Assembly (NCBI RefSeq): GCF_001522585.2
Contig: NZ_CP013374.1
Span: 372,001-436,000, forward strand
Reading direction: 5' to 3'
Source of the DNA: Burkholderia sp. NRF60-BP8
Lineage (GTDB): Bacteria > Pseudomonadota > Gammaproteobacteria > Burkholderiales > Burkholderiaceae
Length of the DNA stretch: 64,000 nt
This document shows, one piece after another, positions 63,157-64,000 of the stretch (its first letter is position 1; each line of letters begins with the position of its first letter). Both the position numbers and the translations under genes were made by a program. Below the pieces are notes generated by a model. That model saw only the letters and a list, made by a program, of their open reading frames with translations, ran no database searches and was not told where the DNA came from.

Positions 63157-64000
63157 CTACCGATTGTCGGCGCGCAATTCCCGCACCCCACGGCCGAGCC
63201 GACGCCGCAGCAAGGCCCGCAACGTCGCCGCATCCGCATAGCCGACCTCGCTTGCGATCGTCTCCAGGTCGTAACCCATCGACACGAGGTTCTGCGCCCG
63301 TTCGATCCGGAGATCCTGGAAGAACGCCAGCGGCGACTTCCCGAGTACCGCCTCGGTACGGCGCTGCAACGTGCGCGGTCCGACGGCCAATGCCGCTGCC
63401 GCTGCCTGAAGCGAGAAACCCAGGGAAAGATTCTCGCGAGCCCAGCGCTCGAATCGCGCGACCAACGGATCGGCGTGTGCAAGGTAATCCGGAATGATGT
63501 ATTCGGCTTGCGACGATCGCTTGTCGATCAACATGAAGCGCGCCACGAGCGTGGCCAGCTCGGGACTGGCCTGACGCAGCAACCACAGCGCCAAGTCGAG
63601 ATGGCCCATGGCCGATCCTGCCGTGATCAGGCGATCCGCGGCGACGACCATGCGTGACTCGTTCAGATCGACCGCCGGATAACGTTGACGGAAAAAAGGC
63701 GACAGCGACCACGTAGTCGTCGCCTCGCGATGATCCAGAAGCCCGGCTTCGGCCAGCACGAACGTACCGATGCAGGCGGCGGCCACGCCGATGCCGCCAG
63801 CATGCCATGCACGAAGGTGCGCCATCGCAACGCGCACGTCTCGACGCTCCAGCGCCTTGGCCAGGCGCTCCGGCTCCCGGATACCGGGCGCAGGCACGAC
63901 CACCCAGTCCGGGTGGCGCACGCTGCTTGCCGATTCCACCGGCATCGACAATCCATGCGCGGTGCGAATGCGTTTGCGCACGCCCGCCACCGTCACGTCG
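63157..64000 (-). CDS. GlxA-type AraC-family regulator, partial (N-terminus beyond window)
   Basis: The frame is open to the right edge, and the present N-terminus starts within the DJ-1/PfpI-like domain, so about 40 to 50 residues are probably missing. The DJ-1-like part has DWVVVPAPGIREP and IGVAAACIGTFVLAEAGLLDHREATTTW with the nucleophile-elbow Cys. The C-terminal AraC DNA-binding domain has FSLQAAAAALAVGPRTLQRRTEAVLG and FQDLRIERAQNLV, then YDLETIASEVGYADAATLRALLRRRLG. GlxA-type regulators commonly respond to amine or amino-acid related signals. Its targets are not in the window. Confidence 0.85.
   Translation of the reverse strand, partial: DVTVAGVRKRIRTAHGLSMPVESASSVRHPDWVVVPAPGIREPERLAKALERRDVRVAMAHLRAWHAGGIGVAAACIGTFVLAEAGLLDHREATTTWSLSPFFRQRYPAVDLNESRMVVAADRLITAGSAMGHLDLALWLLRQASPELATLVARFMLIDKRSSQAEYIIPDYLAHADPLVARFERWARENLSLGFSLQAAAAALAVGPRTLQRRTEAVLGKSPLAFFQDLRIERAQNLVSMGYDLETIASEVGYADAATLRALLRRRLGRGVRELRADNR

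Noticed and set aside
1..64000. tRNA, rRNA, CRISPR array, transposase or integrase genes
   Set aside because: None was recognised in reading either strand; the tandem repeats present are protein-coding and in frame, not CRISPR-like.

Overview
The window is GC-rich (about two-thirds G+C by eye), has dense short-gap operons, many LysR regulators and a paired aidA-type locus. This fits a Burkholderia, most likely a Burkholderia cepacia complex strain. The mix of giant adhesins, Tad pili, accessory metabolism and a probable natural-product locus fits a secondary replicon; that placement is inference. No rRNA, tRNA, CRISPR array, insertion sequence or integrase was recognised.

Layout. (1) 1-17167, minus strand: two giant repetitive exported proteins in tandem. 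The first is a Sec-exported protein built from about 32-residue Gly/Val/Thr-rich repeats and runs off the left edge. The second is a 4238-residue type Va autotransporter with 36 passenger repeats and a C-terminal beta-barrel. (2) 17901-20873, plus: a two-subunit molybdenum hydroxylase of the isoquinoline 1-oxidoreductase (IorAB) type. (3) 21188-34166, minus: a Tad/Flp type IVb pilus locus with three Flp pilins, prepilin peptidase, an unusual AAA ATPase, CpaB, secretin, a small lipoprotein, TadG, two TadE-like pseudopilins, TadZ, TadA, TadB and TadC. (4) 35220-39298, plus: two polytopic GT87-like glycosyltransferases, a GtrB-like transferase and a GtrA-like flippase. (5) 39592-40683, plus: two AidA/PixA-family proteins behind a lux-box-like palindrome.

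(6) 40820-49453: the most novel-looking region. It holds an orphan amino-acid-type binding protein, a VioC/clavaminate-synthase-like Fe(II)/2-oxoglutarate oxygenase, a 14-helix MFS exporter, two different ATP-grasp ligases, a LysR regulator and a BASS-type transporter. Together these look like a small pathway that hydroxylates a free amino acid, ligates it into a peptide-like product and exports it. (7) 49474-53171: a NIPSNAP protein divergent from a LysR regulator, then an exported DUF3857/transglutaminase-like protein. (8) 53253-59526: a LysR gene divergent from a translationally coupled operon (ketopantoate-reductase-like, VOC, MaoC, family III CoA-transferase, AroE paralogue), followed by a Bcr/CflA-type MFS gene. 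A perfect 14-bp palindrome lies between the LysR gene and the operon. (9) 59835-64000: a cysteine-synthase-family PLP enzyme, an NmrA-like oxidoreductase divergent from a LysR regulator, and a GlxA-type AraC regulator cut by the right edge.

Regions 1, 3, 4 and 5 together make a cell-surface and host-interaction island. Regions 6 and 8 are separately regulated metabolic modules of unknown product or substrate.
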